Positions 17,801 to 25,568 of a stretch of DNA of 64,000 nucleotides are shown here, piece by piece (the stretch's first letter is position 1; every line of letters starts with the position of its first letter). Made by a program: the position numbers and the translations under genes. This DNA comes from Opitutus sp. ER46 (GTDB taxonomy: Bacteria; Verrucomicrobiota; Verrucomicrobiia; Opitutales; Opitutaceae), in NCBI RefSeq assembly GCF_003054705.1, contig NZ_QAYX01000019.1, forward strand, positions 310,001 to 374,000. Direction: 5' to 3'. The notes beneath the pieces were generated by a model, which had not been told where the DNA came from, did no database searches, and was given only the letters and a program-made list of their open reading frames with translations.

Positions 17801-18389
17801 GATCGTTGACCAGAACAGCGATCCGAACCTCGGCACCGGTGCGTCCCAGGGCTGGGTCGACGCCGCCAATCCGCAGCACCTCTGGTGGAAGCACAGCTAC
17901 AGCGGCTCCCAGACGCCTGAGCAGAACTACGCTTCGTTCGTCAACGCGCCCTACAGCGTGATCAAGCAGATGGACGGCAAGTCCAAGCCGAGCGTTCGCG
18001 AGTACACCGTCAAGGTCAGCTCCAGCCTCCAGCTCGCCCAGTTCACCGAGAACCGCATCCTGAAGAACTTCAAGGTCGGCGGCGCGGTGCGTTGGGAAGA
18101 CCAGGGCGCCATCGGCTTCTACGGCCTGCAGGAACTGCCCGCCGTCGTCACTGAGCTCAACCCGAACCGCCCGATCTGGGACAAGGCCCACACCTATGTG
18201 GACGCCTTCATCAGCTATCGGACAAAGCTCTTCCGGAACCGCGTCGGCGCCAACTTCCAGCTGAACGTCCGAAATCTGGGCGAAAACGGCCGGTTGCAGC
18301 CGATCGGCGCCTTCCCTGACGGCACCCCGAACGCGTTCCGCATCGTCGACCCGCAGCAGTTCTTCCTGACGGCGTCGTTCGATCTGTAA
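14802..18389 (+). CDS. large TonB-dependent outer-membrane receptor
   Basis: A 1195-residue outer-membrane receptor. A signal region (RAQALAAMLAATGLVAQ, about 24-40) is followed by a Pro/Ala-rich linker and the motif ELSPFEV (76-82). The plug domain follows (MSGTRFNTKVEDLASSLSVV), including SRGPNANVFGLGNASGTANAV, the usual plug signature. The rest is a beta-barrel rich in Tyr/Asn/Thr, ending FFLTASFDL. Starts at 14832 or 14850 are equally possible. Receptors of this family are numerous in Opitutaceae, and many are thought to import oligosaccharides; the nearby secreted glycosidases and sugar dehydrogenases fit that. The ligand is unknown. A strong terminator follows 27 bp after the stop. Confidence 0.88.
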   Translation: MLPPLKPATTMTPHRSMTLRPIVRAQALAAMLAATGLVAQVAPAPAPEAATAPRQPVPVTQNTAAKPAASTDEVIELSPFEVVSDSRGYFATNTMSGTRFNTKVEDLASSLSVVTKEQMEDFGMLDLNDVFLYTAGAEGTGTYTDYVMDRNGQLTDNVQMNPTGANRIRGVAAANQSYGNYETQGRMPIDPLITDAIEVSRGPNANVFGLGNASGTANAVPVSANLTRDRSRAEVRVDSYEGYRTSLDINRVIKKNVLAVRVNGAFQHDAFIRKPSGVNTVRYNGMIKYQPFKNTTISGAFLHYRMNGNRPNYTPPRDYISDWVNNGKPSWDPVRQVIHLNGQTIDKNGVVTGGRAIVPITADSAIPSYVPITRSGTIQTRGNLYIDQGGIGYWSAPNANSQTASFVTPAANNQTVRLMQTGILGANLGRFTNQPLWTTTPTVGDHSWYDWSEQNLSSVNRLMDRTNTYSAQIDQTFFNTPRQMLVAQVGFFREDSLRYQRTPLGNSGTSGQTGQLFVDVNEYNLDGTVNPYFGRPYLAATEPLTRWMPMKWDTYRGQVAYKLDLREESNWLKWLGMHQLSGYNEYKYRIQRQYSYREALTSNHTWTETGRTGFLSTMGRAVQSNVSGGPQAGANVVRQYLRYYVGDANGSNIDYAPQDFNHGNYTFNWGGYRTVSSGVVSDPVFYKENATLGLLASTDGTGGNNNVKTIIKTPGAVLQSQFFNGALVTMFGMRQDKVYSKFGNTPNLVNGNTEHDFITDNGWQTGDYRYSSGRTKTTSIVARPFREFAFTRNMMNSNNPVVSALGHVARGLSVTYNQSDNFFPQAPAVDLYFKELPNTTGKGKDYGFWLDLFDSKLVLRFNHYITRQLNARDGDANTVAQRVLRLDLDISADNYQLYDRATDWWTLTHPDWTATQVRQAVADQMKIPIDQYDRLVTNFRAGTIAATNDIIATGNEVEIDFNPTRYWTVKASVVQQKSISANVSQTVQQWINERMPIWTSIVDQNSDPNLGTGASQGWVDAANPQHLWWKHSYSGSQTPEQNYASFVNAPYSVIKQMDGKSKPSVREYTVKVSSSLQLAQFTENRILKNFKVGGAVRWEDQGAIGFYGLQELPAVVTELNPNRPIWDKAHTYVDAFISYRTKLFRNRVGANFQLNVRNLGENGRLQPIGAFPDGTPNAFRIVDPQQFFLTASFDL

Positions 18390-18416
18390 TCGCCAGATCA
18401 ATACCTCTCGCTTTCA

Positions 18417-18449
18417 AGGCGGCCCTCATTTTCGAGGGCCGCCTTTTTC
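18417..18449 (+). terminator. rho-independent terminator after the TonB receptor
   Basis: AAGGCGGCCCTC, a six-base loop, GAGGGCCGCCTT, then a run of T. The stem is perfect and the T-run follows directly, so this is a textbook intrinsic terminator for the plus-strand receptor gene. Confidence 0.92.
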
Positions 18450-18670
18450 ATCTCTTTCTCTTACTCCTACTCTTCCGCTTTCTCCCGAGGGATTGAGGGA
18501 TTGAGGGATTGAGGGATTGAGGGATTGAGGGATTGAGGGTCGCCCGCTCAGTGGCTTCGCCACTTTCACTTTCACCCTCACTCTCACTTTCACTCCGAAG
18601 GCGTTCTCGGCCGGCCTCCACCGGCCGGCCTGAGGGGGAGTAAGAGAAGGAGGAAGAGTAAGAGTGAGAT
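18450..18670. repeat. repeat element with six GAGGGATT units, copy 1
   Basis: Six exact tandem copies of GAGGGATT (18487-18534) plus a partial unit lie between a CTTACTCCTACTCTTCC tract on the left and a GGAAGAGTAAGAG-type tract on the right, which are inverted relative to each other. In between are ACTTTCACTC-type tracts, CCGAAGGCGTTCTCG, and a hairpin with GGCCGGCC arms (18609-18630). A second copy with the same order and also exactly six units is at 40495-40715. No gene lies in this gap. Confidence 0.8.
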
Positions 18671-18715
18671 CTGAAAACGGACCCTCACTCCACCCTGCTG
18701 CGTCAGGCTGCCCAC

Positions 18716-21700
18716 ATGTCTCCCCTCTCGTTCGCTCCGTGGCGCACGCTCCGTCAGCTGTTACTGTTCCCCTGTCTCGCGCTCGTTGCCATCGCTGCCA
18801 CCCGTCCCGTGGCGGCGTCCGCCGCCGACCGCGTCGACCTCGATCTCTCCGGCCCGGGCTGGTCGCTGTGGTTCGATCGCGATGCCCCCTGGCGCGACGA
18901 CAAGCTCCACTTCCCCGCCCCACCGCTCAACCAACTCCCCATCCACCCGCCCACCGGCGGCTGGGCCAGCCTTGCCTCGTCCGCCGCCAAGCCCGTCTCT
19001 GTTCCCGGCACGGTCGAAGAGTACCTGCAAACCGTCCCCGGCCCCGCCGGCGATCTCACCGGCGTCAGTTGGTGGTCACGCACGATCACGCTCCCTGCCG
19101 CTTCTGCTCCGCGCACCGTTCTGCTGCGTTTTGAATCCATCCGCCAGCGCGCCGAGGTCTTCGTCAACCGCCAGCTCGCCGGCTACGACATCGTCGGCAA
19201 CTCGCCGCTCGAGTTCGACATCACCCGCTTCGTCACGCCCGGCCAGCCCTGCGAGATCGCCGTCAGGGTCACCGACCCCGCCGGCAACTTCGACTGGCGT
19301 GACTCCCAGCCCATGCTCTGGGGCAAGCACGCGTTTCCGCTCAGCCATGGCTTCGGCGGCATCACCGGACGCGTCCGCCTGGTCGTCTGCGCCCCAGTCC
19401 ACATCGCGGATATCTACGTCCAGAACACGCCCGCCCTCACCACGGCCAACGCCCACGTCACGATCCGCAATCCCGGCCGCCAACCGGTTCAACGCGACGT
19501 CATCGTGCGCGTGCGTGAACACTCCCCGGCTCCCGCCTCCGTCGGCGCCGCCCCGGCAACCGTCCTCGAAACGACGCTCACCGACATCACGCTGCAACCC
19601 GGCGAGAACGTCGTCACCGCCCGCCTGCACGTCCCACAGGCCCGCCTCTGGGACGTCGACCGCCCCAACCTCTATGTCTGCGAAGCCAGCCTGCGCAGCT
19701 CCGCCCCCGTCGCCGACGCCGACGCTGACTCCGCGTCCCAGACCTTCGGCTTCCGCTGGTTCGCCATCGACGGCATCGGCCAGGACGCCGTCCTGCGCCT
19801 CAATGGCCGCCGCTTCGTCGCGCGCACCGCGATCAGTTGGGGCTTCTGGCCGATCAACGGCATCTACCCAACGTCCGAACTCGCCGCGCGGCAGATCCGC
19901 ACCGCCAAGGCGATGGGGTTGAACATGCTCAATTTTCACCGCGCCATCGGCAACCCCGTCGTCCTGGAGCAGGCCGACGCACTGGGCCTGCTCTATTTCG
20001 AAGAACCGGGCGCCTACAAATCCGTCGACCGCGAGCCGTTCGGCCAGCCGCTCGCGCGCGAGAAGTTCCTTCGCATGGTCCGCCGCGACCGCAGCCACCC
20101 TTCCCTTGTCATCTACAATCTCATCAACGAGTGGGACTCCCGAAACCCGCACCCCAACCCGGCTGAGATCGCGCGCCACCGCGACGACATGGCCGCCGCC
20201 CGGGAAATCGATCCGAGCCGGCTCATCCTTCACACCTCCGCCTGGGCCCGCGGCGTCGACATCGAAGACCCCGCCAAGCTACACTTTCGCCCCTTCGACG
20301 CGCAGCCGTACTTGAATGGCTGGTACGACGTTCACCACGCCGGCGGTCCCGCCACGTGGAACGAGAGCCTGTATCGCAACCCCGACAACTTCTACGGTCG
20401 GACCGAAAACCGCCGTGAAGTCGTCTTCTGGGGCGAGGAGGGCGCGATCTCCACCCCGCCGCGCCTCGACCGCATCGCCGCCGAGCTCAAGGCCGGCCCG
20501 CGCCTCGGCTGGGACGGCGCCATGTATCTCGATTGGCACGCGACGTTCACCCGATTCCTCGACGAAAAGCATCTCCGCGCCGCGTTCCTCACGGTCGATG
20601 CCCTCACCTGCGCCATGGGCGCCGTCTCGCTCGGCCATCAAGGACGCCGCATCGAAAACATGCGCATGTCCAACGTCGGCGACGGTTACGCCATCAACGG
20701 CTGGGAAGCCGAGATCGTCGAAAACCACTCCGGTGCCGTGGACTGCTTCCGAAACCCCAAGGCCGATCCGGCGATCATCGCCTACTATAACCAGCCGCTC
20801 TACGTGGCCGTGAAGCTCCGCACGACCGTCGTGCATCCGCCCGCCGCGCTCCTCGCCGATTTCTACATCGTCAACGAGACCAACCTCCACGGCCCGCATC
20901 AGCTCGAGATCGTCACCCGTGACGCCGCCGGACGCGAACTTGCCCGCGCGCAGCGCGCCGTCACCGTCACCGGCGGCGATACCTTCGGCGAACTGATCGC
21001 CGCCGCGGTTTCCCTGCCACTCGACGCCACTGTTCACGGCTCCCTCCGCGTCGATGCCCGGCTGCTCGACGCCTCCGGCGCCGAGCGTGCCCGCGGCCAC
21101 GACGACGCCGTCGCGGTTGACTGGCGCGGCGTTGACGTGCCCGGCAGCGGCGCCGTCTGGGAAACCGAGGACCACGTGGGGCGCTTCCTCACCCAGGAAA
21201 TGCACCTCGCCGCCCCCGCCTTCCGCCCCGACGCCCCGCGACTCGACTGGATCGCCGTCGCCCGTGGTCCGGCCGAGGGCGAGCCCACGCCCCTGCCCGC
21301 CAGCCGGCTCACCTTGCCGGACGGCTCCGGGCCGGGACTGCGCACCACGTTCTTCCGTGACCTGCGCCTCACCGACAAAGTCCACGAACGTATCGACCCC
21401 GCCGTGACGTACGCCGTCGATGATGGCGCCGCGCCCGATCCCGCGTTGTCCGTCATGACCAATTACGGCGTGCGCTGGGAGGGCCGCCTCACCGCTCCCG
21501 CCGAGGGCACCTACACGTTCGTCGCCCGCGCCAGCGGCGGGGTGCGCCTGCTCATTGACGGCCACCTGGTCATCGAATCGCAGCTCGCCCGCAATCCGCC
21601 GCCCGTGCGCGGCTCAGTCCCCCTCCGACGCAACCAACCGGTGTCATTCACGCTCGAGTTGCGGCATCTCCGCGGCAACGCCGCGTGCGAGGTCTCCTGG

Positions 21701-22186
21701 ATCGCCCCGGAAACCGACTCCACCATCGCCCCGTCCATCCTGGAACGCGTCCGCCGCGACGGGACCACCCTCGTGATTCTCGAGCGCGCCGAATCGTGGA
21801 TGCCGCTGATCACCGGCGCGGCCAACCCGGTGGTGACCTACGATGGCGCGTTCAAGGTCGGCAAGGCCTGGCTCGGCGGCATTCACTTCGCCCGCGAGCA
21901 CCCGCTGTTCGCCGGTCTCCCCGTCAACGCCGCTCTCGATTGGCCGTACCAGGCAGTCGTCCGCAACGGTGACGAACGCACTGGGCTCCTGCTTCACGGC
22001 GAAGACCTCGCCGCCGGTTGCTACCACAGCTACCCGATGCAGCTCGGCACCGCCGTGGGCGTGATCCCCTTCGGCCGCGGCAAGATCGTCTTCTCCACGC
22101 TGGACATCTGCTCGCAGCTCGACTCCCGCGAAGGCCCCGCCCACGTCGCCCGCCGGCTCCTCCTCAACTACCTCCGTTTCCGCTGA
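18716..22186 (+). CDS. secreted GH2-type glycoside hydrolase with PA14 domain
   Basis: An 1156-residue secreted protein. A signal peptide (to about ASAAD) precedes a GH2-type sugar-binding domain with GVSWWSRTI and a beta-sandwich. A TIM barrel follows, with INEW containing the probable acid/base Glu472 and FWGEEG with a probable nucleophile Glu574 or 575. At about 875-1005 is a PA14 domain (YGVRWEGRLTAPAEGTYTF), which usually binds carbohydrate. A C-terminal domain of about 150 residues is unassigned. The linear order is that of large beta-galactosidase/beta-glucuronidase-like enzymes, but the specificity cannot be read. It follows the TonB receptor by 327 bp across a terminator and repeat, so it has its own promoter. 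Confidence 0.83.
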   Translation: MSPLSFAPWRTLRQLLLFPCLALVAIAATRPVAASAADRVDLDLSGPGWSLWFDRDAPWRDDKLHFPAPPLNQLPIHPPTGGWASLASSAAKPVSVPGTVEEYLQTVPGPAGDLTGVSWWSRTITLPAASAPRTVLLRFESIRQRAEVFVNRQLAGYDIVGNSPLEFDITRFVTPGQPCEIAVRVTDPAGNFDWRDSQPMLWGKHAFPLSHGFGGITGRVRLVVCAPVHIADIYVQNTPALTTANAHVTIRNPGRQPVQRDVIVRVREHSPAPASVGAAPATVLETTLTDITLQPGENVVTARLHVPQARLWDVDRPNLYVCEASLRSSAPVADADADSASQTFGFRWFAIDGIGQDAVLRLNGRRFVARTAISWGFWPINGIYPTSELAARQIRTAKAMGLNMLNFHRAIGNPVVLEQADALGLLYFEEPGAYKSVDREPFGQPLAREKFLRMVRRDRSHPSLVIYNLINEWDSRNPHPNPAEIARHRDDMAAAREIDPSRLILHTSAWARGVDIEDPAKLHFRPFDAQPYLNGWYDVHHAGGPATWNESLYRNPDNFYGRTENRREVVFWGEEGAISTPPRLDRIAAELKAGPRLGWDGAMYLDWHATFTRFLDEKHLRAAFLTVDALTCAMGAVSLGHQGRRIENMRMSNVGDGYAINGWEAEIVENHSGAVDCFRNPKADPAIIAYYNQPLYVAVKLRTTVVHPPAALLADFYIVNETNLHGPHQLEIVTRDAAGRELARAQRAVTVTGGDTFGELIAAAVSLPLDATVHGSLRVDARLLDASGAERARGHDDAVAVDWRGVDVPGSGAVWETEDHVGRFLTQEMHLAAPAFRPDAPRLDWIAVARGPAEGEPTPLPASRLTLPDGSGPGLRTTFFRDLRLTDKVHERIDPAVTYAVDDGAAPDPALSVMTNYGVRWEGRLTAPAEGTYTFVARASGGVRLLIDGHLVIESQLARNPPPVRGSVPLRRNQPVSFTLELRHLRGNAACEVSWIAPETDSTIAPSILERVRRDGTTLVILERAESWMPLITGAANPVVTYDGAFKVGKAWLGGIHFAREHPLFAGLPVNAALDWPYQAVVRNGDERTGLLLHGEDLAAGCYHSYPMQLGTAVGVIPFGRGKIVFSTLDICSQLDSREGPAHVARRLLLNYLRFR

Positions 22187-22373
22187 AGAGATCGCTGCCG
22201 CGATTTCTTATGGACCGGAAGGAGGCGTGGAATACGCCACGAAGATCCTCCGCCCCGCGGGAAGGATAGGATGTCCTGAACGCACCCGCACCGCGTCGTC
22301 CGGCATTCTCCATTCGCCATTCTCAATTCTCCATTAGCTGCCGTGCGTCGGCAGCCGCCGGCGCGAGGCAGCG

Positions 22374-23459
22374 TCAGGCCGCCCCCACTTCGCGGAAGCA
22401 TGCCTCGACGAGATGCGCCGGCACGTTCTCGGCCGTGACGGAGTCGCCGATTTCCTTCAGCACCACGAAACGCAGGCCACCGGAGCGCACCTTCTTGTCG
22501 CGCTTCATCGCCGGCAACAGCGCGCTGTACGGCAGCGGTCGTTGCAGCCGCACCGGCAGCGCGTGCGCCCGCACCACGGCCTCGACCCGCTCGGCGTCGG
22601 CGGCGGTCATGTAGCCAAGCTTCTGTGACAACCGCGCGGCGCCGTTCAGACCGATCGCCACCGCCTCGCCATGCAGGTACGTGCCGTAGCCCGCCGCATT
22701 CTCGATCGCGTGGCCGAAGGTATGGCCAAGGTTCAGCAACGCCCGCCCGCCCGTCGCCGCCGTCTCGCGCTCGTCCGCCTCGACGATCCGCGCCTTGGCC
22801 GCGCAGCACCGGCGCACCACGTCCGCCAGTTCCGGACTGTTCACCGTCACCGGCGCACGTTCGAGCTGCTCAAAGAGCGCGCGATCGCCCAGCAGCCCGT
22901 ACTTGATCACCTCCGCCATGCCGGCCGCGAACTCCCGCGCCGGCAGCGTGGCCAGCAGACGCGTGGAGATGAAGACCGCCCGCGGCTGGTGAAAGGCCCC
23001 GACGAGATTCTTGCCCGCCGCGATATTGATGCCCGTTTTTCCGCCAACGGAGCTGTCCACCATCGCCAGCAACGTCGTGGGCACCTGCAGAAAATCGATT
23101 CCGCGCAGCCACGATGCCGCCGCAAAGCCCCCCAGGTCACCCACTACGCCGCCGCCGATGACCAGCAGCACGCCATGCCGGTCGACCTGCTGGTTCGCCA
23201 GGAAATCGAGCACCGCCCCCAGCCCGGCGAGCGACTTCGCGCCCTCGCCCGGCTCGACCGCAAAGATCGGCAGGCCCGCCGTCACCGCCGTGATCCACTC
23301 CGACTGCGCCGCTTGGACGCGCGTATCCGTCAGCACCACCACCTTGCGCCCCGCCGCGGCGAGCTCCGCGAGCGTCTGCCGGATCGTCCCGGCCAGATCC
23401 GTCCCGAAATGGATCGGGTAACTGCGATCGCCCAACTGGACGGTGAGAGTGTCAGCCAT
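22374..23459 (-). CDS. aroB: 3-dehydroquinate synthase
   Basis: A 361-residue enzyme of the shikimate pathway that converts DAHP to 3-dehydroquinate using NAD and a divalent metal. Family motifs are GGGVVGDLGGFAAASWLRG (NAD and substrate site), PTTLLAMVDSSVGGKTGIN, AGMAEVIKYG with the metal-binding Glu, and LNLGHTFGHAIE with the metal-binding His residues. Length is typical. The ATG giving MADTLTVQLGDRSYPI is the natural start; the frame is open for another 92 codons upstream through low-complexity sequence. It is alone, with no other aro gene nearby. Confidence 0.96.
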   Translation of the reverse strand: MADTLTVQLGDRSYPIHFGTDLAGTIRQTLAELAAAGRKVVVLTDTRVQAAQSEWITAVTAGLPIFAVEPGEGAKSLAGLGAVLDFLANQQVDRHGVLLVIGGGVVGDLGGFAAASWLRGIDFLQVPTTLLAMVDSSVGGKTGINIAAGKNLVGAFHQPRAVFISTRLLATLPAREFAAGMAEVIKYGLLGDRALFEQLERAPVTVNSPELADVVRRCCAAKARIVEADERETAATGGRALLNLGHTFGHAIENAAGYGTYLHGEAVAIGLNGAARLSQKLGYMTAADAERVEAVVRAHALPVRLQRPLPYSALLPAMKRDKKVRSGGLRFVVLKEIGDSVTAENVPAHLVEACFREVGAA

Positions 23460-23587
23460 GCCTCGGTTAAAGGGAGCGCCCTCCCCGGCGACAAGACCCT
23501 TTCCGCCTCCGCCAAGCCTACGGCGGACAGGTCCGCCCACGGCGGCTCGCAGGTTCAGCGTCTGCTCCCGCGCCTTCGCCAAGCCTA

Positions 23588-23850
23588 CGGCCGGAAGCCA
23601 GAAGCCAGAGGCCGGAGGACGGAGGACGGAGGACGGAAGGCCAGAAGCCGGAGAATGGAGGCCGGAAGCTGGAGGCCAGCGGCGAACTGGTTGAATGGGC
23701 GGGGCACAGAGTTCACAGAGCTCGGAAGAGGGCACCGAGCTTCTGCCCTTCGGCTTCCGACGCTGGCCTCCGGCTTCTGACTTCTGTCTTCTGGTCTCCG
23801 TCCTCCGGCTTCCGGCTTCCGGCTTCAGCCCTTCAGCCTTTCAGTCCTTC
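23588..23850. repeat. low-complexity GGAAGCC/GGAGGACG tracts arranged as an inverted pair
   Basis: The left arm (23588-23690) repeats GGAAGCCAGAAGCC and GGAGGACGGAGGACGG. The right arm (23756-23850) repeats the complementary CTTCCGGCTTCCGGCTTC and CTTCTGTCTTCTGGTCTCCG. A unique spacer of about 65 bp lies between. The right arm runs into the last codons of the minus-strand gene that ends at 23841. No gene lies in this 380-bp gap. Confidence 0.65.
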
Positions 23851-24662
23851 AGCCCTTTCTTCCCGAGCTCCCTTACGACCTCGCCTGCCGCAGCCAGGCC
23901 GAAAGCCCCGGTCACGAACACGCCCGTGCCAAAGCCGCTCGCGCAGTCGAGCCTCAGGTTCGAGCCCGGCTCCGGCTCTGCCGCGCAGGTGCCGTCGGCC
24001 CAGGGAAAGACCTGCGGCTCCTCCGACCACACACAGCGCACACCAAAATGCATCCGGCCGCGCTGCGCGCCGGGCGCAAAGCCATGCTCCCGCCGCAATG
24101 TCTTCCGCACCAGCCGCAGCAGGCTGTCCACCGACGCCTGCCCAAGATCGCCCGTCCGGATCTGCGTCGGATCCATCCGCCCGCCCGCGCCCCCCGAGGT
24201 CAGAACCGGCCAGCCGCGCTGCTTCGCGCTCGCGATCAGCAACGCCTTGGCCGGCACCTTGTCGATCGCGTCGACCACATAGTCGAACGGCCCCGCCAGC
24301 AGCCGCTCCGCCGTCGAACTCGTGAAGAACTCCGGGAGCGCCGTCACCCGGCACGCGGGATTGATCAGCCGCACGCGGTCGGCCAGCACCATCGGCTTCG
24401 GCCGGCCAATCTGCCCGTCCAGCGCCGGCAACTGCCGGTTCACGTTCGTCACGCAGACATCGTCCATGTCGATCAGCGTGAGCGCGCCCACGCCGCTGCG
24501 CGCGAGTCCTTCCACAACCCAGGATCCGACCCCGCCCAGCCCCACGACGCACACGTGCGCCGCGGCCAGCCGCTCGAGCCCAGCCCAGCCCAACAGCCGC
24601 CCCACCCCGCCGAAGCGGTCAAGGTAGTCGGCCGACAATTCAACTGCGGTTCCAGAGGTCAT
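23841..24662 (-). CDS. tcdA: tRNA threonylcarbamoyladenosine dehydratase (ThiF/E1 family)
   Basis: A 273-residue E1-like protein. The adenylate-binding loop GLGGVGSWVVEGLARSG is followed by LIDMDDVCVTNVNRQ, the signature of the TcdA (CsdL/YgdL) group. FDYVVDAIDKVPAK and GAGGRMDPTQI match the family further on, and the C-terminal GSNLRLDCASGFGTGVFVTG is also typical. The enzyme cyclises t6A at position 37 of ANN-reading tRNAs to ct6A using ATP. I chose the ATG at 24662; a TTG nine bases upstream is less likely. Its C-terminal codons run into the repeat tract. There is no csdE-like partner in view. Confidence 0.92.
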   Translation of the reverse strand: MTSGTAVELSADYLDRFGGVGRLLGWAGLERLAAAHVCVVGLGGVGSWVVEGLARSGVGALTLIDMDDVCVTNVNRQLPALDGQIGRPKPMVLADRVRLINPACRVTALPEFFTSSTAERLLAGPFDYVVDAIDKVPAKALLIASAKQRGWPVLTSGGAGGRMDPTQIRTGDLGQASVDSLLRLVRKTLRREHGFAPGAQRGRMHFGVRCVWSEEPQVFPWADGTCAAEPEPGSNLRLDCASGFGTGVFVTGAFGLAAAGEVVRELGKKGLKD

Positions 24663-24793
24663 CCGGCCCAACCTCTAGGCGTCGCGCCCTCGTCGGCAAG
24701 CGCGCGGACGCACCGGCCGAACCGGTGTCCATCCCACGCCGCCGCCGCAACGCTGCGCGCGCCGCGGTCCCGGGGCCTGGATTTGCCTCGTCA

Positions 24794-24813
24794 GGCGCGT
24801 CCCAAGACGCGCC
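24794..24813. other. hairpin after the response regulator gene
   Basis: GGCGCGTC, four bases, GACGCGCC: a perfect 8-bp stem 6 bp beyond the end of the minus-strand regulator. It has no T-run on either side, so a transcription terminator role is possible but unproven. Confidence 0.35.
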
Positions 24814-24819
24814 CGAACC

Positions 24820-25551
24820 TCAAATGCTGCCTTCGTTGCGCGCCCACTGGATGGCGTGACGCACAAGTTCGGCGCCCGACTCCAGGTTGAGCTTCAACTT
24901 CAGGTGCTCGCGGTACGAATCGATCGTCTTGGAGCTGAGGTTCAGCTTCTGCGCGATCTGCCGCGTGCTGTAGCCGTTGCCAATCAGCTGGAAGACCTCC
25001 ATCTCGCGGTCGCTCAGCGTGTCGATCGAGAACACCATGCCGTCGCCCTTCTTGTTCACGAAGCGGTGCAGCATCTTCTCCTTGATCTTGTCGCTAAGGT
25101 AGATCTCACCCTGCAGCAGCCGCTGGATGGCCTGGATGATTTTCTCGCCGGCCTCCTGCTTCATGAGATAACCCATCGCGCCCGCGCGCAGCGCGCGCTC
25201 GGCGTAAAGCCCCTCGTCGTGCATCGAGACGATCAAGACGGGGAGGTTCGGCGCCTGCACCTTGATGTTCTTCGTCAGCTCGATGCCGTTGGTCGTCTTC
25301 AGCGCGATGTCCACAATCGCGAGGTCCGGCTGCAGCTTGCTCACCAGCTCGATCGCGTACGCCGCGTTGTCGGCCTCGCCGCAGACTTCCAGATTGGGCT
25401 GCTGGTTGACCAGCGCCTTCATGCCCTGGCGGGTGATCGGATGGTCGTCGACGAGCAACACCTTCAACTTCGGGGGCTGGACCGGCAGCGTCTCCGGTTC
25501 CATCACCGTCCCCGTGGTGGCGGTCGGCGCGGCTTTCTTCTTGGGTTTCAT
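24820..25551 (-). CDS. NarL/LuxR-type response regulator
   Basis: A 243-residue two-component regulator. The receiver domain (about 30-150) has the acidic pair in VLLVDDHPITRQG, phospho-acceptor Asp81 in LAIVDIAL, and a Lys in YLMKQEAG. The C-terminal LuxR-type HTH is clear: LSDREMEVFQLIGNGYSTRQ with LNLSSKTIDSYREHLK. It is 17 bp downstream of, and presumably co-transcribed with, the PAS histidine kinase on the same strand, its likely partner. An alternative ATG at 25593 would overlap the kinase gene by 25 bp. The N-terminal Lys/Pro/Thr-rich leader of about 28 residues is extra relative to the family. Targets are unknown. Confidence 0.92.
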   Translation of the reverse strand: MKPKKKAAPTATTGTVMEPETLPVQPPKLKVLLVDDHPITRQGMKALVNQQPNLEVCGEADNAAYAIELVSKLQPDLAIVDIALKTTNGIELTKNIKVQAPNLPVLIVSMHDEGLYAERALRAGAMGYLMKQEAGEKIIQAIQRLLQGEIYLSDKIKEKMLHRFVNKKGDGMVFSIDTLSDREMEVFQLIGNGYSTRQIAQKLNLSSKTIDSYREHLKLKLNLESGAELVRHAIQWARNEGSI

Positions 25552-25568
25552 GGTGTCAGCTAAGGTAT

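Noticed and set aside
15789-18401. 870-codon open frame on the minus strand within the TonB receptor gene
   Set aside because: Rich in Val, Arg, Gly, Leu and Glu with no domain; it mirrors the codon bias of the real plus-strand receptor. Similar shadows lie opposite most long genes here.
20279-21565. 428-codon minus-strand frame opposite the GH2-type gene
   Set aside because: Gly/Val/Glu-rich shadow of a well-supported plus-strand gene with catalytic motifs.
23460-23735. 92-residue N-terminal extension of AroB
   Set aside because: It is Arg/Pro/Ser-rich low-complexity sequence; MADTLTVQL matches the normal family start.
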